A DNA stretch of 64,000 nucleotides from Bacteroides ndongoniae (GTDB lineage: Bacteria; Bacteroidota; Bacteroidia; Bacteroidales; Bacteroidaceae), in assembly GCF_900108345.1 (NCBI RefSeq), contig NZ_FNVV01000012.1, positions 568,978 through 632,977 of the forward strand, written 5' to 3'. Below the pieces are notes generated by a model. It worked only from the letters and a program-made list of their open reading frames with translations. It was not told the origin of the DNA and made no database searches. This document shows positions 41,449-49,564 of this stretch, piece after piece; position 1 is the stretch's first letter, and each line of letters starts with the position of its first letter. A program made the position numbers and the translations under genes.

Positions 41449-42268
41449 CAAAGGACGGCTGTGGATGCTGTTGGTGATAGGGTGGCTATGCACGACGGTT
41501 GCCATGCCGCTCCGGGCACAGTGTCCTGCCGAAAACAAAGCTTTCAAATCGGGTGAACAGGTTGTGTACGACTTGTATTTCAACTGGAAGTTTATCTGGA
41601 AAAAGGTAGGTCTGGCCAGCCTGACGACAAATTCGACTACCTTTAATCACGCTCCGGCTTATCGGATGAACCTGTTATCGACAGGTAGCAAGCAGACCGA
41701 TTTCTTCTTCAAGATGCGTGATACGCTGACCTGTTACATTACGGATCGTATGGAACCGCTTTATTTCCGTAAGGCAGCCGAAGAAGGTAAGCGTTATACG
41801 GTGGACGAGGCGTGGTTCTCTTACAAGGACGGAGTGTCCTATGTAAAGCAACGTCGTACTTACCGGGATGGTACAAAGTATGAGATGGAATATAACGATT
41901 CGCGTTGTATCTTCGATATGCTGAGTATTTTGGCTCAGGCACGTTCGTACGATCCGCGCGACTATAAAGTAGGCGATAAGATACTCTTTCCGATGGCTAC
42001 CGGGCGCAGAGTCGAGGAACAGACTTTGATTTATCGGGGCAAAGAGAATGTGAAAGCCAATAATGATACGACGTATCGCTGTCTGGTGTTTTCCTTTGTC
42101 GAGTATAAGAAAGGAAAAGAGCAGGAAGTCATCACCTTCTTTATTTCCGACGATGACAACCATTTGCCCATCCGGTTGGATATGTACCTGAATTTCGGTT
42201 CGGCCAAAGCTTTCTTCAAGAGTGTAAGAGGCAACCGTTATCCGATGACTTCGATAGTTACAGAGTAA
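41396..42268 (+). CDS. Exported DUF3108-family protein
   Basis: This 290-residue protein has a basic start and a signal peptide ending VAMPLRAQ. Blocks of the DUF3108 family are visible: FKSGEQVVYDLYFNWKFIWKKVG near the start of the mature part, SYDPRDYKVGDKILFP and DDDNHLPIRLDMYLNFGSAKAFF at the end. The fold is thought to be a lipocalin-like beta barrel in the envelope; the role is unknown. The first ATG lies inside the previous gene (53-bp overlap). A second one at 41465, after AAAGGA, lies past that gene's stop but would leave the signal peptide without its basic residues. The last codons overlap the 3' end of the opposite-strand thioesterase by 11 bp. Confidence 0.8.
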   Translation: MKTKRKKITATVTAAITNKGRLWMLLVIGWLCTTVAMPLRAQCPAENKAFKSGEQVVYDLYFNWKFIWKKVGLASLTTNSTTFNHAPAYRMNLLSTGSKQTDFFFKMRDTLTCYITDRMEPLYFRKAAEEGKRYTVDEAWFSYKDGVSYVKQRRTYRDGTKYEMEYNDSRCIFDMLSILAQARSYDPRDYKVGDKILFPMATGRRVEEQTLIYRGKENVKANNDTTYRCLVFSFVEYKKGKEQEVITFFISDDDNHLPIRLDMYLNFGSAKAFFKSVRGNRYPMTSIVTE

Positions 42269-42662
42269 ACGGGAGGGTATCGCCCTTCCGGAACACGCTC
42301 GATTCGAAAGTCGCTATCAGTTTGCCTTCCTGATTGGTTACGTCTATCTGGTAATAGCCGGTTGTACGGCCTATGTAGCGTTCGCGTGCTTCGGCATACA
42401 GAGTGTCGCCGGGTCCGCTGCTGCGCAGGAAGGTGATGTTGGACGAGAGTGAGAACGCCAGCGTGCCGTGCGAATTGGCAGCTGCTGCCAGAGCCAGGTC
42501 TGCCAGTGTGAAGATGGCTCCTCCCTGGGTACGGTTTCCTGCATTCAGGTGGTCGGCTGTGATGGTCAGGCATGCTTTGGCATATCCTTCTTTTACTTCC
42601 AGCAGTTCTACTCCAGCATTTCTGGCAAACAGGTCATTCTTAAAGAAATCTTGTGCAGTCAT
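42258..42662 (-). CDS. PaaI-type hotdog thioesterase
   Basis: This 134-residue protein has the single hotdog domain of the PaaI group: AGVELLEVKEGYAKACLTI, then the conserved NAGNRTQGGAIFTLADLALA (helix and catalytic region, with Asn, Gln, Gly and Asp in the usual places), and GDTLYAEARERYIGRTTGYY. It should hydrolyse acyl-CoA thioesters, often phenylacetyl-type; the substrate is unknown. The gene is alone on its strand, with a TATTTTTG -7 box at 42710-42703. Its stop overlaps the DUF3108 gene's end. Confidence 0.9.
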   Translation of the reverse strand: MTAQDFFKNDLFARNAGVELLEVKEGYAKACLTITADHLNAGNRTQGGAIFTLADLALAAAANSHGTLAFSLSSNITFLRSSGPGDTLYAEARERYIGRTTGYYQIDVTNQEGKLIATFESSVFRKGDTLPFTL

Positions 42663-42765
42663 ATTTTTGTGGTTATTTAGTTCAAATTGTTCCGTTTAGG
42701 CGCAAAAATAACAATTTTGGCCTTTAATTGTATGATTTGGGTGGGTCTATTTGTAAAATGACGGT

Positions 42766-42773
42766 TACTTTTG
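42766..42773 (+). promoter_or_regulatory. Bacteroides -7 box for the GH88/sulfatase operon
   Basis: TACTTTTG matches TAnnTTTG 43 bp upstream of the GH88 start. Nearby TTTG motifs are at 12 or 26 bp, not the usual 19-21, which fits an activator-dependent promoter. Confidence 0.45.
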
Positions 42774-42816
42774 TCAACGAAACAATTCTAAATTTTAAAT
42801 TATAAATCCACTATCT

Positions 42817-44019
42817 ATGAAAACTGCTTTCGCAACATTGGGGCTTGCCCTTCTTGTTTTTGCCGGTTGTGCAGGACAAAAGAAAACTGAAATCGATTTT
42901 ATTCAAGACAACATTGATAATGCGGTAGCGCAACATACGCTGCAGACCGATATTATCGAGAAATCAGGAAAGGTACTGAATCCGCGTACGATTGACAAGG
43001 ATGGCAGTATTCATTACATTCCTATTGACGACTGGTGCTCCGGTTTCTTCCCCGGCAATATCTGGTTCACTTACGAGCTGACCGGTGATAAGAAATGGAT
43101 ACCACTGGCCGAGAAGTATACCGAAGCTCTTGACTCGGTGCAATACCTGACATGGCACCACGATGTAGGCTTTATGATTGGTTCCAGCTATCTGAACGGT
43201 TATCGTCGTTTGGGCAAGGAGGAGTACAAGCCGGTTATCATACAGGCTGCCAAGTCTCTGTCTACCCGTTTCCGTCCCGGAGCAGGAGTGATACAATCAT
43301 GGGATGCCGACAAAGGATGGCAAGCACAGCGCGGATGGAAGTGTCCGGTGATCATCGACAACATGATGAATCTGGAATTGCTGTTCGAAGCTTCGTTGAT
43401 GTCGGGCGATTCTACTTTCTATAACATTGCAGTAAGCCACGCCAATACAACAATGAAGAACCACTTCCGTGCAGACAACAGCTGCTATCATGTAGTAGAC
43501 TATGATCCGGAGACTGGCGAAGTTCGCAAGAAACAGACTGCACAGGGCTATGCCGACGAGTCAGCTTGGGCACGCGGACAAGCATGGGCATTCTACGGTT
43601 ACACAATGTGCTACCGCTATACACACGATGCCAAGTATCTGGAGCAAGCCGAAAAGGTATACAACTTCATCTTCAACAACAAGAACCTGCCCGAAGACTT
43701 GGTTCCTTACTGGGACTTTGACGCTCCCAACATCCCCAATGAGCCGCGTGATGCTTCGGCTGCTGCCTGTACAGCTTCTGCCTTGTATGAGCTGAGTACT
43801 TATGTACCCAACAAGGGATATAAGGAAACTGCCGACAAGATAATGGAAAGCCTGGGTTCACCCGCTTACCGTGCAGCTGTAGGAACAAACGGCAACTTCA
43901 TTCTGATGCACTCGGTAGGCAGTATTCCTCATGGTGCCGAAATCGACGTGCCTCTGAACTATGCCGACTACTACTTCCTGGAAGGCTTGATCCGTAAAAG
44001 AGACCTGGAGAAGAAATAA
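42817..44019 (+). CDS. GH88 unsaturated glucuronyl hydrolase, lipoprotein
   Basis: This 400-residue enzyme removes the 4,5-unsaturated uronic acid left on oligosaccharides by lyases. It opens with a lipoprotein signal, MKTAFATLGLALLVFAGC (Cys18). The alpha/alpha-barrel contains the two essential aspartates at HHDVGFM (Asp116) and PVIIDNMMNLELL (Asp181), with YADESAWARGQAWAFYGY and a closing NYADYYFLEGLIR. It matches the GH88 gene of known Bacteroides chondroitin systems (for example BT3348), where a 4-O-sulfatase also follows directly. The sulfatase here begins 26 bp downstream. It supplies the step that the locus at 1-13 kb lacks. Confidence 0.95.
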   Translation: MKTAFATLGLALLVFAGCAGQKKTEIDFIQDNIDNAVAQHTLQTDIIEKSGKVLNPRTIDKDGSIHYIPIDDWCSGFFPGNIWFTYELTGDKKWIPLAEKYTEALDSVQYLTWHHDVGFMIGSSYLNGYRRLGKEEYKPVIIQAAKSLSTRFRPGAGVIQSWDADKGWQAQRGWKCPVIIDNMMNLELLFEASLMSGDSTFYNIAVSHANTTMKNHFRADNSCYHVVDYDPETGEVRKKQTAQGYADESAWARGQAWAFYGYTMCYRYTHDAKYLEQAEKVYNFIFNNKNLPEDLVPYWDFDAPNIPNEPRDASAAACTASALYELSTYVPNKGYKETADKIMESLGSPAYRAAVGTNGNFILMHSVGSIPHGAEIDVPLNYADYYFLEGLIRKRDLEKK

Positions 44020-44045
44020 TCCCTACATTTAATCTGTTTTAATCC

Positions 44046-45593
44046 ATGAAACATCCCTTTAATATATTGGTGGGGGGCATGGGACTGCTGGCTCTGGCCG
44101 GGTGCAAATCTGCCCGGCAAGAGCCGGCTGCTTTGCAACCCAACGTCATCTATGTTTTCCCCGACCAGTACCGCAATCATGCCATGGAGTTCTGGGGAGA
44201 GGAAGGATTCCGCGAACATGTCAACTTCCGCAACGACCCGGTACATACGCCCCGTCTGAACGATTTTGCCCGCGAGTCGCTGGTGCTGACTTCGGCGCAG
44301 AGCAACTGTCCCTTAAGCAGTCCCCATCGGGGCATTCTGCTGACAGGTATGTACCCCAATAAGAGCGGAGTGCCACTGAACTGTCATTCCAACCGCCCCA
44401 TCAGTTCGTTGCGTCAGGACGCCGAATGTGTCAGCGACGTTTTCAGCAAGGCTGGTTACGACTGTGCTTATTTCGGCAAGCTGCATGTCGACTGTCCGAC
44501 ACCTAACGACCCCAATAACCCCGGCCACTACGTAGAAGAGCAGGTGCCCGCATGGGATGCCTATACCCCCGCAGAGCGTCGGCATGGCTTTAACTACTGG
44601 TATTCGTACGGTACGTTCGACGAACACAAGAATCCCCACTACTGGGATACCGACGGCCGCCGTCACGACCCCAAAGAGTGGTCGCCCCTGCACGAGGCAG
44701 GCAAAGTGGTGTCGTATCTGAAGAACGAAGGAAACGTGCGCGACCCGAAGAAGCCTTTCTTCATCATGGTAGGCATGAATCCGCCCCACAGCCCGTACCG
44801 TTCGCTGGACGACTGCATGGAAGAAGACTTCAACCTGTACAAAGATCAGCCGCTGGACAGCCTGCTGATACGTCCCAATGCTGACCCGACGATGAAGAAA
44901 GCCGAGTCGGCACGCTACTACTTTGCGTCGGTGACGGGTGTAGACCGTGCATTCGGACAGATACTCGATGCACTGAAGGAGCTGGGACTGGACAAGAACA
45001 CCATCGTCGTATTTTCGTCCGACCATGGCGAAACCATGTGCAGCCAGGGTACCGACGACCCGAAGAACTCGCCTTATGCCGAGTCGATGAACGTCCCCTT
45101 CCTGGTACGTTTCCCCGGACAGATAGAGCCGCGTGTCGACGACCTGATGCTGTGTTCGCCCGACATCATGCCTACTTTGCTGGGTTTGGCCGGTCTGGCC
45201 GATTCGATTCCTGCCACGGTGCAGGGACACAATTATGCTCCGCTCTTCCTCGATGCACAGGCCGACGTGGTACGCCCTACCGGTGCGCTTTACATACAGA
45301 ACGTAGACGGCGAGAAGGATGCCGACGGCAAGGTGCAGTCTTATTTCCCCTCGGCTCGCGGGTTCAAGTCGGCTAAGTATACACTGGCCCTCTACATCGA
45401 CCGCAAGACTAAGCAGCTGAAGAAAACCCTGCTGTTCGATGACGAACACGATCCTTATCAGCTGAACAATCTGCCACTGGAGGAGAATGCCGAAGTCGTG
45501 AAGCAGCTTTGTGCCGAAATGGGCAAGGTGCTGAAGGAGATAGACGACCCCTGGTATCGCGAGGGCATCCTGAAGGATATGATACCTTATTGA
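44046..45593 (+). CDS. Serine-type S1 sulfatase, lipoprotein, BT3349-like
   Basis: This 515-residue sulfatase has a lipoprotein signal ending LALAGC (Cys20), the metal-binding start PNVIYVFPDQYRNHAMEFW (Asp40) and the activation motif SSPHR at residues 91-95. The serine is in place for formylglycine formation, but the fourth position is histidine where most S1 enzymes have serine. FSSDHGETMCSQG is the second metal segment. Together with the GH88 gene just upstream it resembles the B. thetaiotaomicron pair BT3348-BT3349, where the sulfatase acts on GalNAc-4-sulfate. A PL8 gene follows in that species but not here. Confidence 0.92.
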   Translation: MKHPFNILVGGMGLLALAGCKSARQEPAALQPNVIYVFPDQYRNHAMEFWGEEGFREHVNFRNDPVHTPRLNDFARESLVLTSAQSNCPLSSPHRGILLTGMYPNKSGVPLNCHSNRPISSLRQDAECVSDVFSKAGYDCAYFGKLHVDCPTPNDPNNPGHYVEEQVPAWDAYTPAERRHGFNYWYSYGTFDEHKNPHYWDTDGRRHDPKEWSPLHEAGKVVSYLKNEGNVRDPKKPFFIMVGMNPPHSPYRSLDDCMEEDFNLYKDQPLDSLLIRPNADPTMKKAESARYYFASVTGVDRAFGQILDALKELGLDKNTIVVFSSDHGETMCSQGTDDPKNSPYAESMNVPFLVRFPGQIEPRVDDLMLCSPDIMPTLLGLAGLADSIPATVQGHNYAPLFLDAQADVVRPTGALYIQNVDGEKDADGKVQSYFPSARGFKSAKYTLALYIDRKTKQLKKTLLFDDEHDPYQLNNLPLEENAEVVKQLCAEMGKVLKEIDDPWYREGILKDMIPY

Positions 45594-45692
45594 TCTTTGT
45601 TGTCTGATATTGATCTTAAAAGGTCCTGGTGCCTTCTTAGATAAGAAACTACGCTATTATTGGGGGAGGCATATAAATAGACAGATAAATTA

Positions 45693-45736
45693 AAAGGCTT
45701 CGGTTATAGTGCGCAAGGCGAATAACCGAAGCCTTT
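45693..45736. terminator. Bidirectional terminator
   Basis: AAAGGCTTCGGTTAT (45693-45707) and ATAACCGAAGCCTTT (45722-45736) form a perfect 15-bp stem with a 14-nt loop. It lies between the converging sulfatase and GH20 genes, 28 bp from the GH20 stop. Confidence 0.85.
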
Positions 45737-45763
45737 CTTATATAACTCGTTTGACTAAACGGT

Positions 45764-47728
45764 TTATTTCGGTATGTGATTATAAACTTTCAGATTGGTG
45801 ATTCTACTCTTGAAATTTCCTGCTTTTTCGAGTGGGAATACCAATGTCCGGATGTATTTCATCGAGTCTTTTCCACTATTGTAGAATTGCATTTGTACAT
45901 CAAGCTTCTTAAATAATTTCCCGTTTATATAGAGTGATGTGGACAAAGGATCACCTTCGATTCGTACATTAATTTTCTCTCCTGGGTAAGGACTGAAACC
46001 GAATGTGTTCAGATAGCCGTCGCGGGCAAAACCGAATAATCCGCTGACGGGATCGGAAAGATAGAATACTGCATCCGGAGAACGGAATAGCTCTGTGCCT
46101 AAAGCTTCGGATTGAGCATCAAGGTCGAATGTCACCGTGTAGTTATAGCCTATCTCGGGGAAAGGCAGTTTGGCTCCCGGTTGTACATTGGCAGTTTCGT
46201 ATACTAATCCGGGTTTGTCTCCAATTCGGCCAAGCTGGTTTACACCCGGAGCTTCACTCAGTGCCATACGATTGGAATCAAATATGTCGAATGTAATCAG
46301 TGGGTTAGCATTCCAGGTCTTCATAGCCATTGTCTGTAAGCTTGGGAAGACACGGTGATGTATATCCTTTACTGAAATACCATTTCCAACAAGGTCATTC
46401 CATACAGCAAACATGCCACCGAGAATAGCCGGATCTTTTTCATCGAACATTACTTTACCTACATGGGCAGGTGTCCATTCCTCATACAGATACTTGTTGT
46501 CGAGATAATCGTGATAGTAGGGTGCCAGTGGAACGATGTAGACAGCCCAGTCGGGAATGCAGATTTGTTTGTAACCTAATTTGGCCATTTCGCGTGGATT
46601 GGCAAAATTGTTGTTCCAAGTAAACATGTCTACGTTTTCAACTTTTACGGGCGTCTCGCCAGGAGCATGTGTCAGAGCACCCCATACACAAGCTTTCTTT
46701 CCAAAACTTTCGACGTATCTGATATAGTGGTCGGTGAAGGCGCGGAACTGTTCTACAACTTCTTTGTCCTTGTTAGAATATTCATCGGTTCCGATGTGTA
46801 CTCTTGGACCACGGAACACAGGTTCTTCGCCTTCCAGATATTCTTTAAAGAGCGCATTAAGGAAGGTGTATGTCTCAGGATTGGAGAGATCCAGATGGTC
46901 CATTCCATATTGTTTGCTGCCAATTTCGGGTTTATAGTGGCTGAAGGCAAGTGTATGGGCTGGCACATCGATTTCGGGGATGATTTCAACAAAGTATGTT
47001 GTAGCTTCGTCCTGGAATTCGATGAATTCCTGCTTGGTATAATAACCGTCACGTGCAGTCAGTCCGGGGAATGTTTCGCATTCCAGACGGAAAGCTGCAT
47101 AGGTCTTGTCCCAATCGTGGTTGAAGAATTGTTTGAATCCGTTGTCGTTCAGGTGTACATGTAGCACATTCATTTTATAGTAAGACAACACTTTGGCCAA
47201 ATCGCGCAGGTAGTTTATCGGGATATATTTCCGTCCACAATCTATCATGAAGCCGCGCATGCTATAATCAGGAAAGTCACGTATCAATCCTTTGGGTAGT
47301 TGATGGTTATCATTTTGTTCACCGATCTGCAACAGGGTGCGGGTGCCCCAATAAATTCCGGCAGTTTCAGGTGCCGATACTTTTACATAGTCAGTTATAT
47401 CAATGGTGTAACCTTCTTTACCCAGTTTACGGTCTGTTTTAAGTGTCAGGAAAAAGTCTCCTTTATTAACTTTTCCTTGTGCTATTTGGGGGCGTATGCC
47501 GAATAGCGCTTGATAATCGTCGGCAAATGTTTTGGCTATTTTCTGTAATGCTGGCTCATTATATATAATGCGTAGTTGGCTGTTGGGGACAAAGTATCCT
47601 TCTTTACCTTTCCATTCTTTCAGTTCAGGTATTACGAAGGGTTTGGTATTTTGAGCCGATATTTCCAAGGCGATGTATAGCAATAAGCACAGTGTGCCGA
47701 TGAATTTGTTTAAAATTGGATACCTCAT
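45764..47728 (-). CDS. GH20 beta-N-acetylhexosaminidase, exported
   Basis: This 654-residue protein has a signal peptide (ending LEISAQ), a GH20b domain (about 30-150) and a GH20 barrel (about 155-490) with YSMRGFMIDCGRKYIP, LHVHLNDNGFKQFF and the catalytic pair in VHIGTDEYSNK (Asp315, Glu316). A C-terminal beta-sandwich of about 150 residues resembles a concanavalin-type domain. It removes terminal GlcNAc or GalNAc from glycans. It follows susD on the same strand after a 133-bp gap with a strong hairpin, so it belongs to the second, IS-interrupted locus. Confidence 0.93.
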   Translation of the reverse strand: MRYPILNKFIGTLCLLLYIALEISAQNTKPFVIPELKEWKGKEGYFVPNSQLRIIYNEPALQKIAKTFADDYQALFGIRPQIAQGKVNKGDFFLTLKTDRKLGKEGYTIDITDYVKVSAPETAGIYWGTRTLLQIGEQNDNHQLPKGLIRDFPDYSMRGFMIDCGRKYIPINYLRDLAKVLSYYKMNVLHVHLNDNGFKQFFNHDWDKTYAAFRLECETFPGLTARDGYYTKQEFIEFQDEATTYFVEIIPEIDVPAHTLAFSHYKPEIGSKQYGMDHLDLSNPETYTFLNALFKEYLEGEEPVFRGPRVHIGTDEYSNKDKEVVEQFRAFTDHYIRYVESFGKKACVWGALTHAPGETPVKVENVDMFTWNNNFANPREMAKLGYKQICIPDWAVYIVPLAPYYHDYLDNKYLYEEWTPAHVGKVMFDEKDPAILGGMFAVWNDLVGNGISVKDIHHRVFPSLQTMAMKTWNANPLITFDIFDSNRMALSEAPGVNQLGRIGDKPGLVYETANVQPGAKLPFPEIGYNYTVTFDLDAQSEALGTELFRSPDAVFYLSDPVSGLFGFARDGYLNTFGFSPYPGEKINVRIEGDPLSTSLYINGKLFKKLDVQMQFYNSGKDSMKYIRTLVFPLEKAGNFKSRITNLKVYNHIPK

Positions 47729-47773
47729 ATTATTTGTAATATTTTAGTCATAAAGGCTACTTTGATAGCAGGA

Positions 47774-47807
47774 AGGGGCCGAAACTAAATGTTGTGCTTC
47801 GGCCCCT
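47774..47807 (-). terminator. Intercistronic hairpin between susD and GH20
   Basis: AGGGGCCGAA (47774-47783) and TTCGGCCCCT (47798-47807) make a perfect, G+C-rich 10-bp stem with a 14-nt loop. It falls within the susD-GH20 gap and has no T-run on the minus strand, so it may lower read-through to GH20 or protect the susCD mRNA 3' end. Confidence 0.6.
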
Positions 47808-47861
47808 GAGTTATCAGCGTGTACCTATTGAGATTAGTAAGTTAGAAGAATAGAGATATTG

Positions 47862-49532
47862 TCATTTTATGAGATCTCTGTTTAAATTGGGGTTTTTCTC
47901 TACTTCTGTATCTGGATAAGGAATATAAATACTATTGTCGTTTGCCCATGTCGTTTTTACTACGGCTACACTTTCCTTAGCTTTGATTCCAGGTGCGACT
48001 TCGATTTCTTTATTAGCAACGCGGTAATCGAAATTCTTTTTCAATTCGTTCATGCGGAATTCGTCAGAACGACGTGTTACCATGGCAACCCAGTAACCGG
48101 CTACTTCCCAGCCGTGTTCTATGTAGCAGGCTTCAGCCAGTTGGGCAGCATTCATATTATCAATACTTACGACGCTTCCATCACTTAATTGAACATTCTC
48201 GTAGTCGGTTACAGCACGTTCGCGTACTCGTTTTAGGCATTGTTTAGCCAGTGTGAGGTTGGTTTCTCCTGAGCGGGCTGCACTTTCTGCATACCATAAC
48301 AAAACTTCTGAATAGCGGATAACACGATGGCGATGTCCGTTACACATTCCTGTATAGTTAGGCTGAGTATAGTCATAGGGTTGTGCCAGTTCTACACCGC
48401 TAGCATTACAGTTGGTTGTAAAGATCGTGAACATTGGGTGATATTCGGAAACTATAGGTTTGCCTTCACTGTCCAGTTCCCACCAGTCTACACTTTTGGT
48501 AATATTGTAGTTGGCATCCTGAAATGTAATTTTCGGAGCATATACAGCATTCTTACGCGGCCCTTCGGGGAAACGTTTCCAGAAAGCTATTTCTCCCCAT
48601 GAATCACCCCATCCGGCATCGCCCAGACTTTCGAAGCGGTTACAGGAAGTTAATTGTGAGTCTGTAGCCCAGTCTACAACCGGAGAGTAGTCAATACCAA
48701 GCACTGTTTCTTTATTATAGTTGTGGCCCATGGAGTATACGTGACTCCACTCGCTATCCAGATAGAAACCGTATTGGCTTTCTTTGTCGATTACTTCTTT
48801 GGCTTTTGCTGCAGCCTTTTCATAATATTCAGTTTTATTCAACGGATATCCAGCCATTGACATATAGACAGCTGCAAGGGTGGATTGGACGGCTTGCTTT
48901 GTTACATATGCGTCTACGCCATTATGGTTACGTGGAGCAGTTGAATAACTGGTCGGCAGAATGCTTTCGGCCGTAGTCAGGTCCTCAACAATCAGTTTGT
49001 AGACTTCTTCTACTGATGAGAGCTGTATGTTGTTGCCTAATTCGTCGGCACTCTTTATCAGAGGAAGGGGACCGAAGATACGTACCATGTAATAGTAGGC
49101 ATAAGCACGCCAGAAATGGGCTTGTCCCATAGCAATGTTAAGTTCTGTTTCGCTTACCGGTGTTTCTCCTGCATTGTTCAGAATCAAGTTGGCAGCTTTG
49201 ATAACAGTATAATGTTTTGACCATGCATCCTGTACCCCCTTATTGTTGTTATTGGCGCTAAATCCGTCCAGTTCAGCAACAGCCTGTTTGTTTGAACCGG
49301 GGTTTGCTGTCATGTCATCACCTTGCCATTGGGGATACATCATGTTGGTATAAGTCTGTGTACCATTTACTTTCTGGTAGAGTGAGTATACACTGGCATC
49401 CAGAGCGTCCTGTGATACGAAGAAAGTAGAAGGAGTCAGCTTTCCTTTGGGATCTTCCGTCAGGAAGTCGCTACATGAAGTACTTAATAAGCTGGTTGCC
49501 ATAAGGCAGCCCAAAAATATTTTTGTTCTCAT
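47862..49532 (-). CDS. SusD/RagB-family outer-membrane glycan-binding lipoprotein (second locus)
   Basis: This 556-residue lipoprotein starts at MRTKIFLGCLMATSLLSTSC (Cys20). The SusD features are DFLTEDPKGKLTPSTFF near the N terminus, the TPR stretch MGQAHFWRAYAYYYMVRIFGPLPL, and GHRHRVIRYSEVLLWYAESA in the C-terminal half. It is the partner of the susC gene 32 bp upstream, which is broken by an insertion element, so this protein probably has no working transporter in this strain. It is otherwise intact. Its expression now depends on read-through or on a promoter in the element. Confidence 0.95.
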   Translation of the reverse strand: MRTKIFLGCLMATSLLSTSCSDFLTEDPKGKLTPSTFFVSQDALDASVYSLYQKVNGTQTYTNMMYPQWQGDDMTANPGSNKQAVAELDGFSANNNNKGVQDAWSKHYTVIKAANLILNNAGETPVSETELNIAMGQAHFWRAYAYYYMVRIFGPLPLIKSADELGNNIQLSSVEEVYKLIVEDLTTAESILPTSYSTAPRNHNGVDAYVTKQAVQSTLAAVYMSMAGYPLNKTEYYEKAAAKAKEVIDKESQYGFYLDSEWSHVYSMGHNYNKETVLGIDYSPVVDWATDSQLTSCNRFESLGDAGWGDSWGEIAFWKRFPEGPRKNAVYAPKITFQDANYNITKSVDWWELDSEGKPIVSEYHPMFTIFTTNCNASGVELAQPYDYTQPNYTGMCNGHRHRVIRYSEVLLWYAESAARSGETNLTLAKQCLKRVRERAVTDYENVQLSDGSVVSIDNMNAAQLAEACYIEHGWEVAGYWVAMVTRRSDEFRMNELKKNFDYRVANKEIEVAPGIKAKESVAVVKTTWANDNSIYIPYPDTEVEKNPNLNRDLIK

Positions 49533-49564
49533 ATTTTGATTCAAGTCTTTAATGGGTTAATTAT

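Noticed and set aside
44313..45449. A 378-codon minus-strand open frame
   Set aside because: It is a shadow of the sulfatase gene at 44,046-45,593.
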